Below, piece after piece: positions 25,469-32,987 of a stretch of DNA of 47,642 nucleotides; within the stretch, counting starts at the first letter, position 1; each line of letters starts with the position of its first letter. A program made the translations under genes and the position numbers. The DNA is from Hormoscilla sp. GUM202. GTDB taxonomy: Bacteria; Cyanobacteriota; Cyanobacteriia; Cyanobacteriales; Desertifilaceae. The notes under the pieces were generated by a model. It did not search any database. It was not told where the DNA came from and saw nothing but the letters and a program-made list of their open reading frames with translations. The stretch is taken from assembly GCA_005518205.2 (NCBI GenBank), contig RFFC02000047.1, forward strand, positions 1 through 47,642, in the 5' to 3' direction.

Positions 25469-26686
25469 GGGAGCATCCCACTAATGCAATGAGTAAATAT
25501 ACTTAGGAGAGGAGCCAAGTAGTGAGATCATTAGCAAAAGGGTAGACAATGGGCTAAAATAGGGATGAAACTCACCCGCCAGAAGCATTCCGATGACACA
25601 AAAAGAACTCCGCGAACTCAACCAGGCTCTGAAAACCATCGCACGCATTTTGTACAAGAATACACCCTCCGAGCGATTGCAAGATTTTGAAGGTGTGTCG
25701 CAGTGCGCGACCATATGTTAGAGACAGTCGGACCGGAGTTAGGAAATTTTTTTTATCCGAAGCAAGTCAAACACAAAGTGGACGGAGTCGCTATATCGAT
25801 AGCTGCATCGGAACGCTGAGGGTAACGAGCAAGCAAGCACAGCGTCTTGGTCTAGCAGCCCGCACCCGCATCAGTCCGCACTTGGAACGATGCTCCCTGC
25901 TGCTGACAGCAAACGAGTCCTATGCTCACGCCGAACAAGACATCTTTATGTTGACAGGAATGAAAGTCTCGCACAGCACACAGCATCGGCTCGTTCATCG
26001 CAGTGAGTTCCCTCTTGCCTTGGCCAAAGAGCCAGTGAAAGCGGTGAGCGCCGACGGGGGCAAAGTGCGTTTACGGACTCCCAAAGGAGAGCCGAGCCAG
26101 TGGAAAGACTACAAGACGGTAGCTTTGCACTCACAGGTATGTATGGCAGCGTTTCACGACAACGAGTTCCTGGTTAATTGGGTCAAGGGGAAGCCACTGG
26201 CTAACCCGCTCACTTGCATCGGAGATGGACATCCCGGAGTCTGGAATTTAATCGACGGCTTTGCTCCTCCAGAGTGCAGACGCGAAGTCCTTGACTGGTA
26301 TCATCTAATGGAAAATTTATATAAAGTGGGTGGCTCTCACCAACGGCTCAAACGAGTTGAGACCGTTCTGTGGCATGGTCTCATAGATGAAGCAAAAGCG
26401 TCCTTTGATGGTTGGTCAGCTCCACAGGTTAACAACTTCCTAGCTGATCTCGACCAGCATCGCTCTCGTCTACCCAATTACGCAGCTTATCAACAGCTCA
26501 AAATTGATATTGGGTCGGGAGCTGTCTCCTCAACGATTAAGCGTATTGGTCGGAGGCTCAAGATTTCTGGGGCTCAATGGAAATCTGAGAATGTCAACCA
26601 GGTGTTGAAGCAACGTTGTGCTTATCTCAACCTTGACCTCAATACTGCTTAAGTCTTTTTACCTACTGCAAAACTGGGATGCTCCC
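25469..26686 (+). mobile_element. ISKra4-family insertion sequence, 1218 bp
   Basis: Terminal repeats GGGAGCATCCCA (25469-25480) and its reverse complement TGGGATGCTCCC (26675-26686), with weaker homology continuing inward. Flanked by a perfect 8-bp target duplication GGGTTGGA (25461-25468 and 26687-26694). The intact duplication suggests a fairly recent insertion, into the ftn2-pdhA spacer. It carries one transposase gene broken by frameshifts. Confidence 0.88.
25593..26652 (+). pseudogene. ISKra4 transposase, frameshifted
   Basis: The N-terminus starts at ATG 25593 (MTQKELRELNQALKTIARIL), shifts near 25700 to a second frame (VRDHMLETVGPELGNFF), then shifts -1 at AAATTTTTTTT (25744-25754) into the main frame (FLSEASQTQSGRSRY ... 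LNLDLNTA). DDE features: Asp in VSADGGKVR and Asp in CIGDGHPGVWN. The third acidic residue is normally Glu in a GxVESxIK motif; here it is Ser (GAVSSTIKRIG), so catalysis is doubtful. The T-run shift could be programmed -1 frameshifting, but the first shift is not at a slippery site. Probably inactive. Confidence 0.8.
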
Positions 26687-26839
26687 GGGTTGGAAGATGG
26701 TTGCTTGTTGTTTCTTGATGATATGCCATAAATAGGCATATCATGCAGTCAAAGTTGAAGGACAACAGGACCCTTGACTGATGAGGCTATCTTAAGAAAA
26801 ATTGGTTCAGTTACGATCTGTAATTATAGGACAAACTTG

Positions 26840-27871
26840 ATGATTTCCGAACGCACGTTACCGGTATTCGCAAAGGATGGAGTTCAAATTACCAAAGCGG
26901 AAGGCTTACGGCTCTACGAAGATATGGTACTAGGACGCTTGTTTGAAGACAAGTGCGCTGAGATGTACTACCGGGGCAAAATGTTTGGCTTTGTCCATTT
27001 ATACAATGGTCAAGAGGCGGTCGCCACCGGCGTAATTAAGGCATTGCGTCCTGATGACGATTATGTATGTAGCACTTATCGCGACCACGTCCATGCTTTG
27101 AGTGCTGGCGTGCCAGCCAAAGAGGTGATGGCGGAGTTGTTTGGTAAGGCTACGGGTTGCTCTCAAGGTCGTGGCGGTTCTATGCATATGTTCTCGGAAA
27201 AGCACCGGCTGCTGGGGGGCTATGCCTTTGTGGCTGAGGGCATACCTGTGGCAACTGGTGCGGCGTTTCAGAGTAAGTACCGGCGAGAGTCGATGGGCGA
27301 GTCGGGGGCGGATCGAGTGACGGCTTGCTTTTTTGGCGATGGTGCCTGCAATAATGGTCAGTTTTTTGAATGTTTGAATATGGCGGTTCTCTGGCAACTG
27401 CCGATAATTTATGTGGTAGAGAACAATAAATGGGCGATCGGGATGGCCCATGACAGAGCGACATCGGTGCCGGAGATTTACAAGAAGGCTCATGCTTTTG
27501 GCATGCCTGGAGTGGAAATAGATGGTATGGATGTGCTAGCGGTGCGGACAGCGGCCCTTGAGGCGGTCTCCCGGGCCCGTGCTGGGGAAGGGCCAACCCT
27601 GATTGAAGCTTTGACTTATAGATTCCGGGGTCACTCTCTGGCAGATCCTGATGAGTTGCGTTCTCAGCAAGAGAAGGAATTCTGGCTTACCCGGGACCCG
27701 ATTAAGAATTTTGCTGCTTACCTGGCGGAAAAAAATCTGGCCTCTGCCGAAGAACTGAAGGCGATCGATCGGCAGATTCAGGCTGTGATTGATGAGGCGG
27801 TAAAATTTGCCTTAGAGAGTCCTGAACCAGATCCGAGTGAACTGTATCGTTATATTTTTGCTGAGGATTAG
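26840..27871 (+). CDS. pdhA: pyruvate dehydrogenase E1 component, alpha subunit
   Basis: A 343-aa protein from ATG 26840 (MISERTLPVF), the usual start of cyanobacterial PdhA; the frame is open 66 nt further upstream but without conserved sequence. With PdhB it forms the thiamine-diphosphate E1 that decarboxylates pyruvate and acetylates the E2 lipoyl group to make acetyl-CoA. Visible are YEDMVLGRLFEDKCAEMYYRGKM, GFVHLYNGQEAV, STYRDHVHALSAG, and the ThDP/Mg motif ACFFGDGACNNGQFFE ... VVENNKWAIG. The phosphorylation-loop region YRFRGHSLADPD is present. pdhB is not adjacent, which is common in cyanobacteria. Confidence 0.95.
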   Translation: MISERTLPVFAKDGVQITKAEGLRLYEDMVLGRLFEDKCAEMYYRGKMFGFVHLYNGQEAVATGVIKALRPDDDYVCSTYRDHVHALSAGVPAKEVMAELFGKATGCSQGRGGSMHMFSEKHRLLGGYAFVAEGIPVATGAAFQSKYRRESMGESGADRVTACFFGDGACNNGQFFECLNMAVLWQLPIIYVVENNKWAIGMAHDRATSVPEIYKKAHAFGMPGVEIDGMDVLAVRTAALEAVSRARAGEGPTLIEALTYRFRGHSLADPDELRSQQEKEFWLTRDPIKNFAAYLAEKNLASAEELKAIDRQIQAVIDEAVKFALESPEPDPSELYRYIFAED

Positions 27872-27904
27872 TAGTGGTGGTTAAACTAAGCCGTGGAGAG
27901 GAGA

Positions 27905-28200
27905 GTACTCTCCCCGAGAATGTCCCATAAAAATAATTGTTTCATAAGCCGCCGAGGAGGCAGCGGTTACGATCCGACTGGTAGACTCAGCAAAATTGTT
28001 TATGCCATAGAGATCGCGATAGAACTCGGCATTCGTCCAGTCCGATCCGCCCCAGCTAAAAGGACGCCCTCCCACCACCGTTAAATTCAAACTAGCCAAA
28101 TCCAGTTTACCGTAACCTACATGGGCAGCCCCCAGCAAGTCCAACTGTTGCTGGACCCGGTCTTCTGTCTGCCGGTTATAGGGACATTTCTTCTCACCCC
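27905..28200 (-). pseudogene. internal fragment of a cyanobacterial metallophosphoesterase
   Basis: A minus-strand stretch of about 95 residues reads EKKCPYNRQTEDRVQQQLD, LASLNLTVVGGRPFSWGGS, FYRDLYGINNFAESTSRI and AAYETIIFMGH. This matches the middle of the cyanobacterial TIGR04168-type metallophosphoesterase, whose conserved HN motif should follow MGH. Both ends are cut: the N-terminal metal ligands are absent beyond 28200, and the sequence diverges after MGH at about 27920. A dead gene fragment between pdhA and an RTX fragment. Confidence 0.6.
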
Positions 28201-28293
28201 AAGGGGTCGCCGTCTGCGCCAATTGGAAAAACTTGACATCCCGACCCTCGATCGCCTACACTTAAATTACTCCAAAAGAAATTACATCGCCAC

Positions 28294-28797
28294 GGCGGAG
28301 GGGGCGCCGATACATTCGTTATCCATGAGGGCCGGACTACCATCATGGACTTTACCCCTCGCACGGACTCCATCCTGCTAACAGAAGGTTTGAGTATCCC
28401 AGATATGCCGTGGCGCGATCGGCCAGAAGCTACCTCCCTCAGAATTCTCGCCGGCGGAGAAGAGAACGATAGTCTCATCGGCGGATCTGGAGACGAGTAT
28501 CTCTTCGGCGGATCTGGAAATGACACTCTCATCGGCGGAGAGGGGAACGACACTTTCGTCGGCGGAGAGGGCACCAATGTCTTCGTTATCCATGAGGATC
28601 ACCGTGACCAGGGTGCCGTCGATACCATCATAAACTTTAACGCTAACACGGACATCATCATGCTAACAGGAGGTTTGAGTCCCTCAGATGTGGGGTGGCA
28701 TTGGCACTCTGGGTCAGGAGGTATCGAAATTCGAGTCGGAGAATACGTCATGGCCATACCTGGCATTAGAGGCTCCGTTATGTTTTCATTAGCGTAA
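28294..28797 (+). pseudogene. RTX-repeat (calcium-binding) protein, 5'-truncated
   Basis: From ATG 28345 the frame gives 150 aa; it is also open to 28294 with a clear repeat half (GGGADTFVIHEGRTTI), so the original gene began further upstream and its start is lost. The core is a run of nonapeptide Ca2+-binding repeats: GGEENDSLIGGSGDEYLFGG, GSGNDTLIGGEGNDTFVGG. The C-terminal block (NVFVIHEDHRDQGAVDTIINF, TDIIMLTGGLSPSDV) is the usual closing domain of cyanobacterial hemolysin-type proteins, which also carries the type I secretion signal. No secretion genes are nearby. The stop lies in the end of a MITE-like repeat. It might be expressed as a short ORF. Confidence 0.6.
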
Positions 28798-28951
28798 CTC
28801 AAGTTGCTACCTATAAATTTCGATCTCTCAGACAGCCATTTTTGGCAAAGATATTCAACATTATGCCATTTTGGAGCAAATCACAAGGCTCTAAAGGCTA
28901 ATTTTAGCTAATTTTGGTGTTGGGGTTCTGTAGGTAGCAACTTAGGTTAAC
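28793..28951. mobile_element. ~159-bp MITE-like element
   Basis: Inverted ends CGTAACTCAAGTTGCTACCTA and, reverse complemented, CGTTAACCTAAGTTGCTACC(TA) match over about 20 positions, with a perfect inner core AAGTTGCTACCTA. The interior is AT-rich with no ORF and resembles 6912-7053. The RTX stop codon lies in its left end. No clear target duplication. Confidence 0.6.
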
Positions 28952-28966
28952 GTAATATTCTTTTAT

Positions 28967-29021
28967 AGGTGTTGCACAATTACGGGATGATGGACATTCA
29001 TCCCCAAAATGTGCAACACCT
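28967..29021. repeat. 12-bp inverted repeat with 31-nt spacer
   Basis: AGGTGTTGCACA and TGTGCAACACCT pair perfectly, and the spacer has its own GGATGA/TCATCC pairing. Followed by TCTTTATATT. It may be a terminator-like hairpin or a small element remnant. Confidence 0.55.
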
Positions 29022-29099
29022 CTTTATATTCCAGGTAACTGCTAACTGTGTTTACAATGGCACTCGTTCAACTCGCAGGGGGAGTAAATGCTTCAGCCT

Positions 29100-29146
29100 G
29101 CTAGGCGATCGGGGAGGTGGATGTGGTACAATCAAAGGAAAGTGAC
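29100..29146. repeat. promoter-proximal duplicate, copy 1
   Basis: GCTAGGCGATCGGGGA..GTGG..ATGTGGTAC.ATC.AAG...AGTGAC recurs at 30737-30786, with small changes. This copy lies 26 nt upstream of the antitoxin ATG; the other lies beyond the 3' end of the toxin gene, so the pair flanks the toxin-antitoxin-intron block. Confidence 0.7.
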
Positions 29147-29171
29147 TAGCGTACTAGCAAAGGTAGCAATC

Positions 29172-29393
29172 ATGAATACACAATTCGCAGAGTTGTTAGA
29201 ATTGCCAATTACAGAGAAATTGCAATTAGTTGAGGACTTGTGGGACAATATTGCTGCAACCCCAGAACAAGTTCCTGTAACGGATTGGCAAAAAGAAGAG
29301 TTAGCTAGACGCAAAGCTAACTACTTAAGAGATCCCAGTTCTGGTCGTTCTTGGGAAGAAGTCAAGCACTACGTCCGTCATCGCAATGGTTGA
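29172..29393 (+). CDS. addiction-module antitoxin (TIGR02574-like)
   Basis: A 73-aa protein from ATG 29172, preceded by AAAGG. The start (FAELLELPITEKLQLVEDLWDNIA) and the ending (WQKEELARRKANYLRDP ... SWEEVKHYV) are typical of the small putative addiction-module component family that pairs with ParE/RelE toxins. The frame upstream to 29088 is not conserved. It overlaps the toxin gene by 8 nt, implying coupling. The cognate toxin is interrupted by a group II intron, so the antitoxin is now unpaired here unless it neutralises another toxin. Confidence 0.8.
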   Translation: MNTQFAELLELPITEKLQLVEDLWDNIAATPEQVPVTDWQKEELARRKANYLRDPSSGRSWEEVKHYVRHRNG

Positions 29394-29592
29394 AGAACTT
29401 ATCATTCTGCCAGAAGCAGAGTTAGACATTGTTGAAGCCTATGACTGGTATGAAGAACGCGAACTAGGATTAGGCGAAGAGTTCCTTCGCTGTGTCGATG
29501 CCTGCATTCAATATATCCTGCGCCATCCCGAAGCATACCAGATGATTTATGAAGAGTACCGTAGGGCTTTAGTCCGGCGATTTCCCTATGGT

Positions 29593-30517
29593 GGTCGGGG
29601 TCGAGCTGAGAGTCTCCTCTCAACCCTCCCATTCGGAACCGGACTTGCGACTTTCACCGCAGTCGGCTACTGGTTGGTAAGCCGATGTCACTGGTAGCCG
29701 TTGATTGGATTACTCCTTTCTGGCCTTGTCCCATGAAATTTCTCCCCTTCTGGTGGTCGTAATTGACTAAATTTATGCCTAACCCGGGCGGTTCGTGACG
29801 GGAGAACTGCCAAACCCATGAGTGCCACTCTTTATTAACATGAATCCCTATAAAATAGGAATGCGCTAGTTTTTACCTGGTCAGGGCTTTAGTCCATTAT
29901 ATTTACCTTTCGGATTTCTCCTCCGGCTCTGTATCATGTTTAGGGTTACTTTCTCCCAAGACTTCTTACCATATCCGTCCTATGTCAGCATATCCTCGAG
30001 CGTTACCTCGGGCATTGGCTTTTTAGGACATCCCCCCCCCTGTGGCTTTCGCTTATCATCTAACTTGTCTCCCTCCCTTCCTACCCACCCGGAGACAGCA
30101 CACAGGAGGTTATTTCGTTCCTTGATACCATTATTGATGCTTTTAGGCCCCTACAATACCCCGGGAGTTCTTTGAGCACGTTGTTAGCCAGAAGACAAGA
30201 CTAACACTAACTACCATTTCCCTTTTGGGCCAGCGATACAGCCTTATTGCGCTGGTTCATCTTAACGAGGCTTAAATAGGTTCGCTTTTCTAGCCATGAG
30301 CATCTTTCCTTAGCGGATTTACCGGCGATAGCTGCCAGTTCTCCTACATTTGAGTCCTTGCTTCACACCGCAGTGATGTCACTCCGCAGCATTAAGGACC
30401 GGTGTCTCTCCCGTACTTGGAGGGGGGGATTTGGACCCCCATGGTACCAAAGTTACTGGCTAATGGGACCAGCCAGGCTTTCACTGGTTTTTCAGCTTAT
30501 ACCTGAACGAATCGCAC
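29593..30517 (-). mobile_element. ORF-less group II intron (~925 nt)
   Basis: On the minus strand the 5' end is GTGCGATTCG at 30517, fitting the GUGCG consensus. Domain I-like sequence includes CTGAAAAACCAGTGAAAGCC and CTGGCTGGTCCCATTAGCCA. Domain V is at 29636-29668 and a domain VI hairpin (GGGTTGAGAG / CTCTCAGC.CGACCCC) at 29595-29630. The 3' boundary is good to about 2 nt; 29593 keeps the toxin exons in frame. Domain IV is short and has no reverse transcriptase/maturase ORF, so mobility or splicing would need a maturase in trans. It sits antisense in the ParE gene. Confidence 0.82.
29636..29668 (-). ncRNA. group II intron domain V
   Basis: The minus strand reads AGCCGACTGCGGTGAAAGTC then GCAAGTCCGGTTC. 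It carries the catalytic AGC at the base, a two-part stem with an internal bulge and a GAAA tetraloop, which is the most conserved part of any group II intron. Confidence 0.88.
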
Positions 30518-30736
30518 ATCTTCTACAGATATTCAGAGGAGATAGTGATGATCTATGCAATTTTCCATTCCTCTGGCGATCCTCAAAAATGGCGTAACCG
30601 GTTGCTATAGAACCTCTTACTACTGGTCTTGCCAAATATCACTGGCGGAATATCCATCTGTCCTTATCCACAAAAGCTGTAGGGTAGGGATCGTAGTGCT
30701 GGGCGCACAATGATAGGGAGATCGCCTGTGGGCCGC

Positions 30737-30786
30737 GCTAGGCGATCGGGGAAGTGGTGGATGTGGTACGATCGAAGAACAGTGAC
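30737..30786. repeat. promoter-proximal duplicate, copy 2
   Basis: Second copy of the 29100-29146 segment (GCTAGGCGATCGGGGAAGTGG...AGTGAC). No gene starts downstream on the plus strand. The remainder of 30611-30900 holds no gene; CTACTTTTGACCACACCCC near 30820 repeats 16768. Confidence 0.7.
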
Positions 30787-30866
30787 CCCCCAAACCCCCT
30801 CCCCCGAATCCCCTATACAACTACTTTTGACCACACCCCAGTGACTGGGATAGTAGCAAGCCTTTT

Positions 30867-30891
30867 AAACGCTAAAGCGTTTACTACGAAC
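30867..30891. repeat. small REP (aaacgctaaagcgtttactacgaac)
   Basis: AAACGCT/AGCGTTT hairpin with tail ACTACGAAC. A close relative in reverse orientation, GTTCGTAGTAAGCGCTAAAG, lies at 42133-42158, with compensating stem changes. Confidence 0.6.
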
Positions 30892-30900
30892 CATGAATAA

Positions 30901-31218
30901 TCAATCATCTTGATTGTCTTGTTGTTCGCCAAACAGATGTTCCATCAGGCGAAGGCTTTCTGTTTGCAATCCTTTAACCTGAAGTTGGATTTCCTTGATC
31001 TCGGCGTTCATCTCCAGCATTTCCGATCGCATTTCCACAATGTGATTTTGCTGTTGGGCAACAATTCGCACTAATTGCAAATGTTCTTGCTGCGTTTCCA
31101 TACGTTCTTGCTGCATTGCTATTTGACCTTTCTGGAGGTCGGCGACAACACTCATTAAATTTTCCAGTGCTGCCTCGATGCGATCGAGTCTGTCATTGCT
31201 ACTCTGGTTATCACTCAT
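30901..31218 (-). CDS. small coiled-coil protein, paralogue A
   Basis: A 105-aa protein, nearly all alpha-helical coiled coil (heptads through RLDRIEAALENLMSVVADLQ and onward), very rich in Gln, Glu and Met, with an acidic end EQQDNQDD. It has no signal, membrane segment or catalytic motif. Paralogue B (31335-31631) is almost identical, but A has an extra segment (MRSEMLEM) of about one heptad. Proteins of this kind are common in filamentous cyanobacteria as uncharacterised short ORFs. Function unknown. Confidence 0.7.
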   Translation of the reverse strand: MSDNQSSNDRLDRIEAALENLMSVVADLQKGQIAMQQERMETQQEHLQLVRIVAQQQNHIVEMRSEMLEMNAEIKEIQLQVKGLQTESLRLMEHLFGEQQDNQDD

Positions 31219-31334
31219 AGCTCTGAATGGGTGTTCTTAACAACTTAGTTTATGATAACAGGACTCAAACAGTCGCTGTTAGCTGTTTAAGTCCTTGCGG
31301 ACCGAGATCGACAATTAGGGCTGGCGATCGCCTA

Positions 31335-31631
31335 TCAGTCATCTTGATTGTCTTGTTGTTCGCCAAACAGATGTTCCATCAGGCGAAGGCTTTCTGTTTG
31401 CAATCCTTTAATCTCAAGCTTGATCTCTTTTATTTCCGCGTTAATTTCCACAATTTGATTTTGCTGCTGGGCAACAATCCGCACTAATTGCAGATGTTCT
31501 TGCTGCATTTCCATACGTTCTTGCTGCATTGCTATTTGACCTTGCTGGAGGTCGGCGACAACACTCATCAAATTTTCCAGTGCTGCCTCGATGCGATCGA
31601 GTCTGTCATTGCTACTCTGGTTATTACTCAT
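31335..31631 (-). CDS. small coiled-coil protein, paralogue B
   Basis: A 98-aa coiled-coil protein from ATG 31631 (MSNNQSSNDRLDRIEAALEN); the frame upstream to 31655 is not shared with paralogue A. It is near-identical to A except for loss of one heptad-sized block before EINAEIKEIKLEIKG. The two genes lie head to tail 116 nt apart, a recent tandem duplication. The high DNA identity, including third positions, suggests recent duplication or gene conversion. Function unknown. Confidence 0.7.
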   Translation of the reverse strand: MSNNQSSNDRLDRIEAALENLMSVVADLQQGQIAMQQERMEMQQEHLQLVRIVAQQQNQIVEINAEIKEIKLEIKGLQTESLRLMEHLFGEQQDNQDD

Positions 31632-31824
31632 GGTCGGAGGGTACGATCTTAACAACTTATTTCATTATAGCACAACACAAACATTTAATGTTCCCTAGTT
31701 GAAAAGCGGGTGCAGCAAGGGGGCAGTATTGGTTGGGTTTCGTACCGCCAACCTACAAATTTAACATTTTTGCAAATCACCGCACCCCTACGAACTCCGA
31801 ACCTGGCTGGGAATGAGGGATAAA

Positions 31825-32742
31825 TTACTGCTTATTCAGGGACCAATCATATCTCAAATACTTCAATTTGTAGTTTCCTTCTACGAGATACTCTCGATCG
31901 ACTTCATCCAGATACTGACTGATAAAATTTAACACTGCCCGTTCACTTTTACTACCGGTAAACTTGCCCTCGACACCGTAGGTCTCGATCCAATCTTTGC
32001 CGAACCACTTAAAAATAGAGGAAAGATAAACTCGACCTTCAGCCCGTGAGATGCGCAAACCGTGAGGACTGGCAAGAAATTTCCGGGTCTGGTCGTCCAG
32101 TCGTGTCCAGAGACGCCCACCCATGTCGCTGCCAGGCAGGCGAGCGACAGGGTGGGCGCTCTCGGACACGAGTTGAGCATCCAATCGATCGCCCCTGTAG
32201 GGTTCCCGGCGCAGGGGCGGACAACTGACTGCCGCGCATACTAAGGCCACGTGTATTCGGGGTTCTTTAAATTGCGATCGCAGAATCTGGTGTTCGATGT
32301 TGTCCAAGGTTTTCAACTCTCCCGCGATCGCGAATTTCCGGAATCTCCAGACGCCAGGAATATCGCGAATACTTTTTTTAATCGGATTTTGATCGATAAT
32401 CGATTGTAGGGTAAAAGCATTGTAAGCATTAATCCAGAAAGCAATCTGTTGTCCTTCGCTCCATGCTGCATAAGTACCGCGATCGACATTAGCTAAACTA
32501 GCATTAAAAGCATCCAGTTGCTGGCGGTTAGCCTGCAAATTATTGTAATCAACCCTAGCGTTCTGATTCACATAGGTTTTCAGGACAGCAGCATAGTCAC
32601 CATAGGTAAACTCTGCCGCCGAGACAATAATTGATGTTGTCCTTTGCCATGCTTGGGTAAGAGGTAGGCCCTCACTGCTATTCAGGATAAATAGGGTGGT
32701 AAATAGAGCCAATAGTGGATATAATTTGTTCATGACAGACAA
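31825..32742 (-). CDS. DUF547 domain-containing protein with a hairpin-derived insert
   Basis: A 305-aa protein. An N-terminal signal-like segment (YPLLALFTTLFILNSSEG) suggests export. The DUF547 domain is clear: YAAVLKTYVNQNARVDYNNL, EGQQIAFWINAYNAFTLQSI, the Cys-containing HVALVCAAVSCPPLRREPY, and SSIFKWFGKDW. DUF547 proteins are of unknown biochemical function and resemble papain/transglutaminase-like folds. After YRGDRLDAQL an extra ~22-residue stretch (SESAHPVARLPGSDMGGRLW) precedes DDQTRKFLASP; it is encoded by a hairpin at 32114-32158 and looks like an in-frame insertion within the domain. The frame is preserved, so the protein may still fold. Confidence 0.82.
   Translation of the reverse strand: MSVMNKLYPLLALFTTLFILNSSEGLPLTQAWQRTTSIIVSAAEFTYGDYAAVLKTYVNQNARVDYNNLQANRQQLDAFNASLANVDRGTYAAWSEGQQIAFWINAYNAFTLQSIIDQNPIKKSIRDIPGVWRFRKFAIAGELKTLDNIEHQILRSQFKEPRIHVALVCAAVSCPPLRREPYRGDRLDAQLVSESAHPVARLPGSDMGGRLWTRLDDQTRKFLASPHGLRISRAEGRVYLSSIFKWFGKDWIETYGVEGKFTGSKSERAVLNFISQYLDEVDREYLVEGNYKLKYLRYDWSLNKQ
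32114..32158. repeat. in-frame hairpin in the DUF547 gene
   Basis: CGCCCACCC pairs with GGGTGGGCG, and an inner TCGCT pairs with AGCGA, giving a two-step stem around GCCAGGCAGGCG. It adds about 22 codons without a frameshift. Confidence 0.7.
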
Positions 32743-32839
32743 ATGCTTTGGCAGTTGTGGATATTTTCATTTCATCATATCGAGATTAGTATTTGCTGAG
32801 ATCTAGCTGAAGATTGATCTCTCAAATCAAAAATATAAT

Positions 32840-32953
32840 CTCGTTCTCAGTCTCTGGCTGGGAACGGGCGTTTAGAGGCTCTGCCTCCAGAGAATGAGAG
32901 ACTGGAGGCAGAGCCTCAGTTGTGCGTTCCCTGGCGGAGCCAAGGAACGAGAC
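32840..32953. repeat. nested palindromic repeat, copy 1
   Basis: About 114 bp with three nested or tandem palindromes: GTTCTCAGTCTCTGGCTGGGAAC, GAGGCTCTGCCTCCAGAG / CTGGAGGCAGAGCCTC, and CGTTCCCTGGCGGAGCCAAGGAACG. A near-identical copy lies at 35361-35489. It is non-coding, just left of the IS4 element. Confidence 0.8.
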
Positions 32954-32987
32954 AAACGAGACAAAACTCCAGATCTAAAAAATTGTG

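Larger units (their letters stand above)
29386..30610 (+). pseudogene. ParE/RelE toxin gene interrupted by a group II intron
   Basis: Exon 1 (29386-29592) encodes ELIILPEAELDIVEAYDWYE ... RRALVRRFPYG. Exon 2 (30518-30610) continues in the same frame with IFYRYSEEIVMIYAIFHSS and GDPQKWRNRLL, then TAG. Joined, they give a full-length ParE-fold toxin of about 100 aa, with the strand-forming VFY and IFH motifs intact. Between them lies a ~925-nt group II intron on the opposite strand, so splicing of toxin mRNA cannot remove it. As it stands the ORF from 29386 runs into the intron and adds a foreign tail (GRGRAESLLS...). The toxin is therefore inactive, or at best truncated. Confidence 0.85.

Noticed and set aside
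26999..27596. Minus-strand ORFs of 138 and 164 aa over pdhA
   Set aside because: Shadows of pdhA; composition (Pro/His/Ser) is typical of antisense reading.
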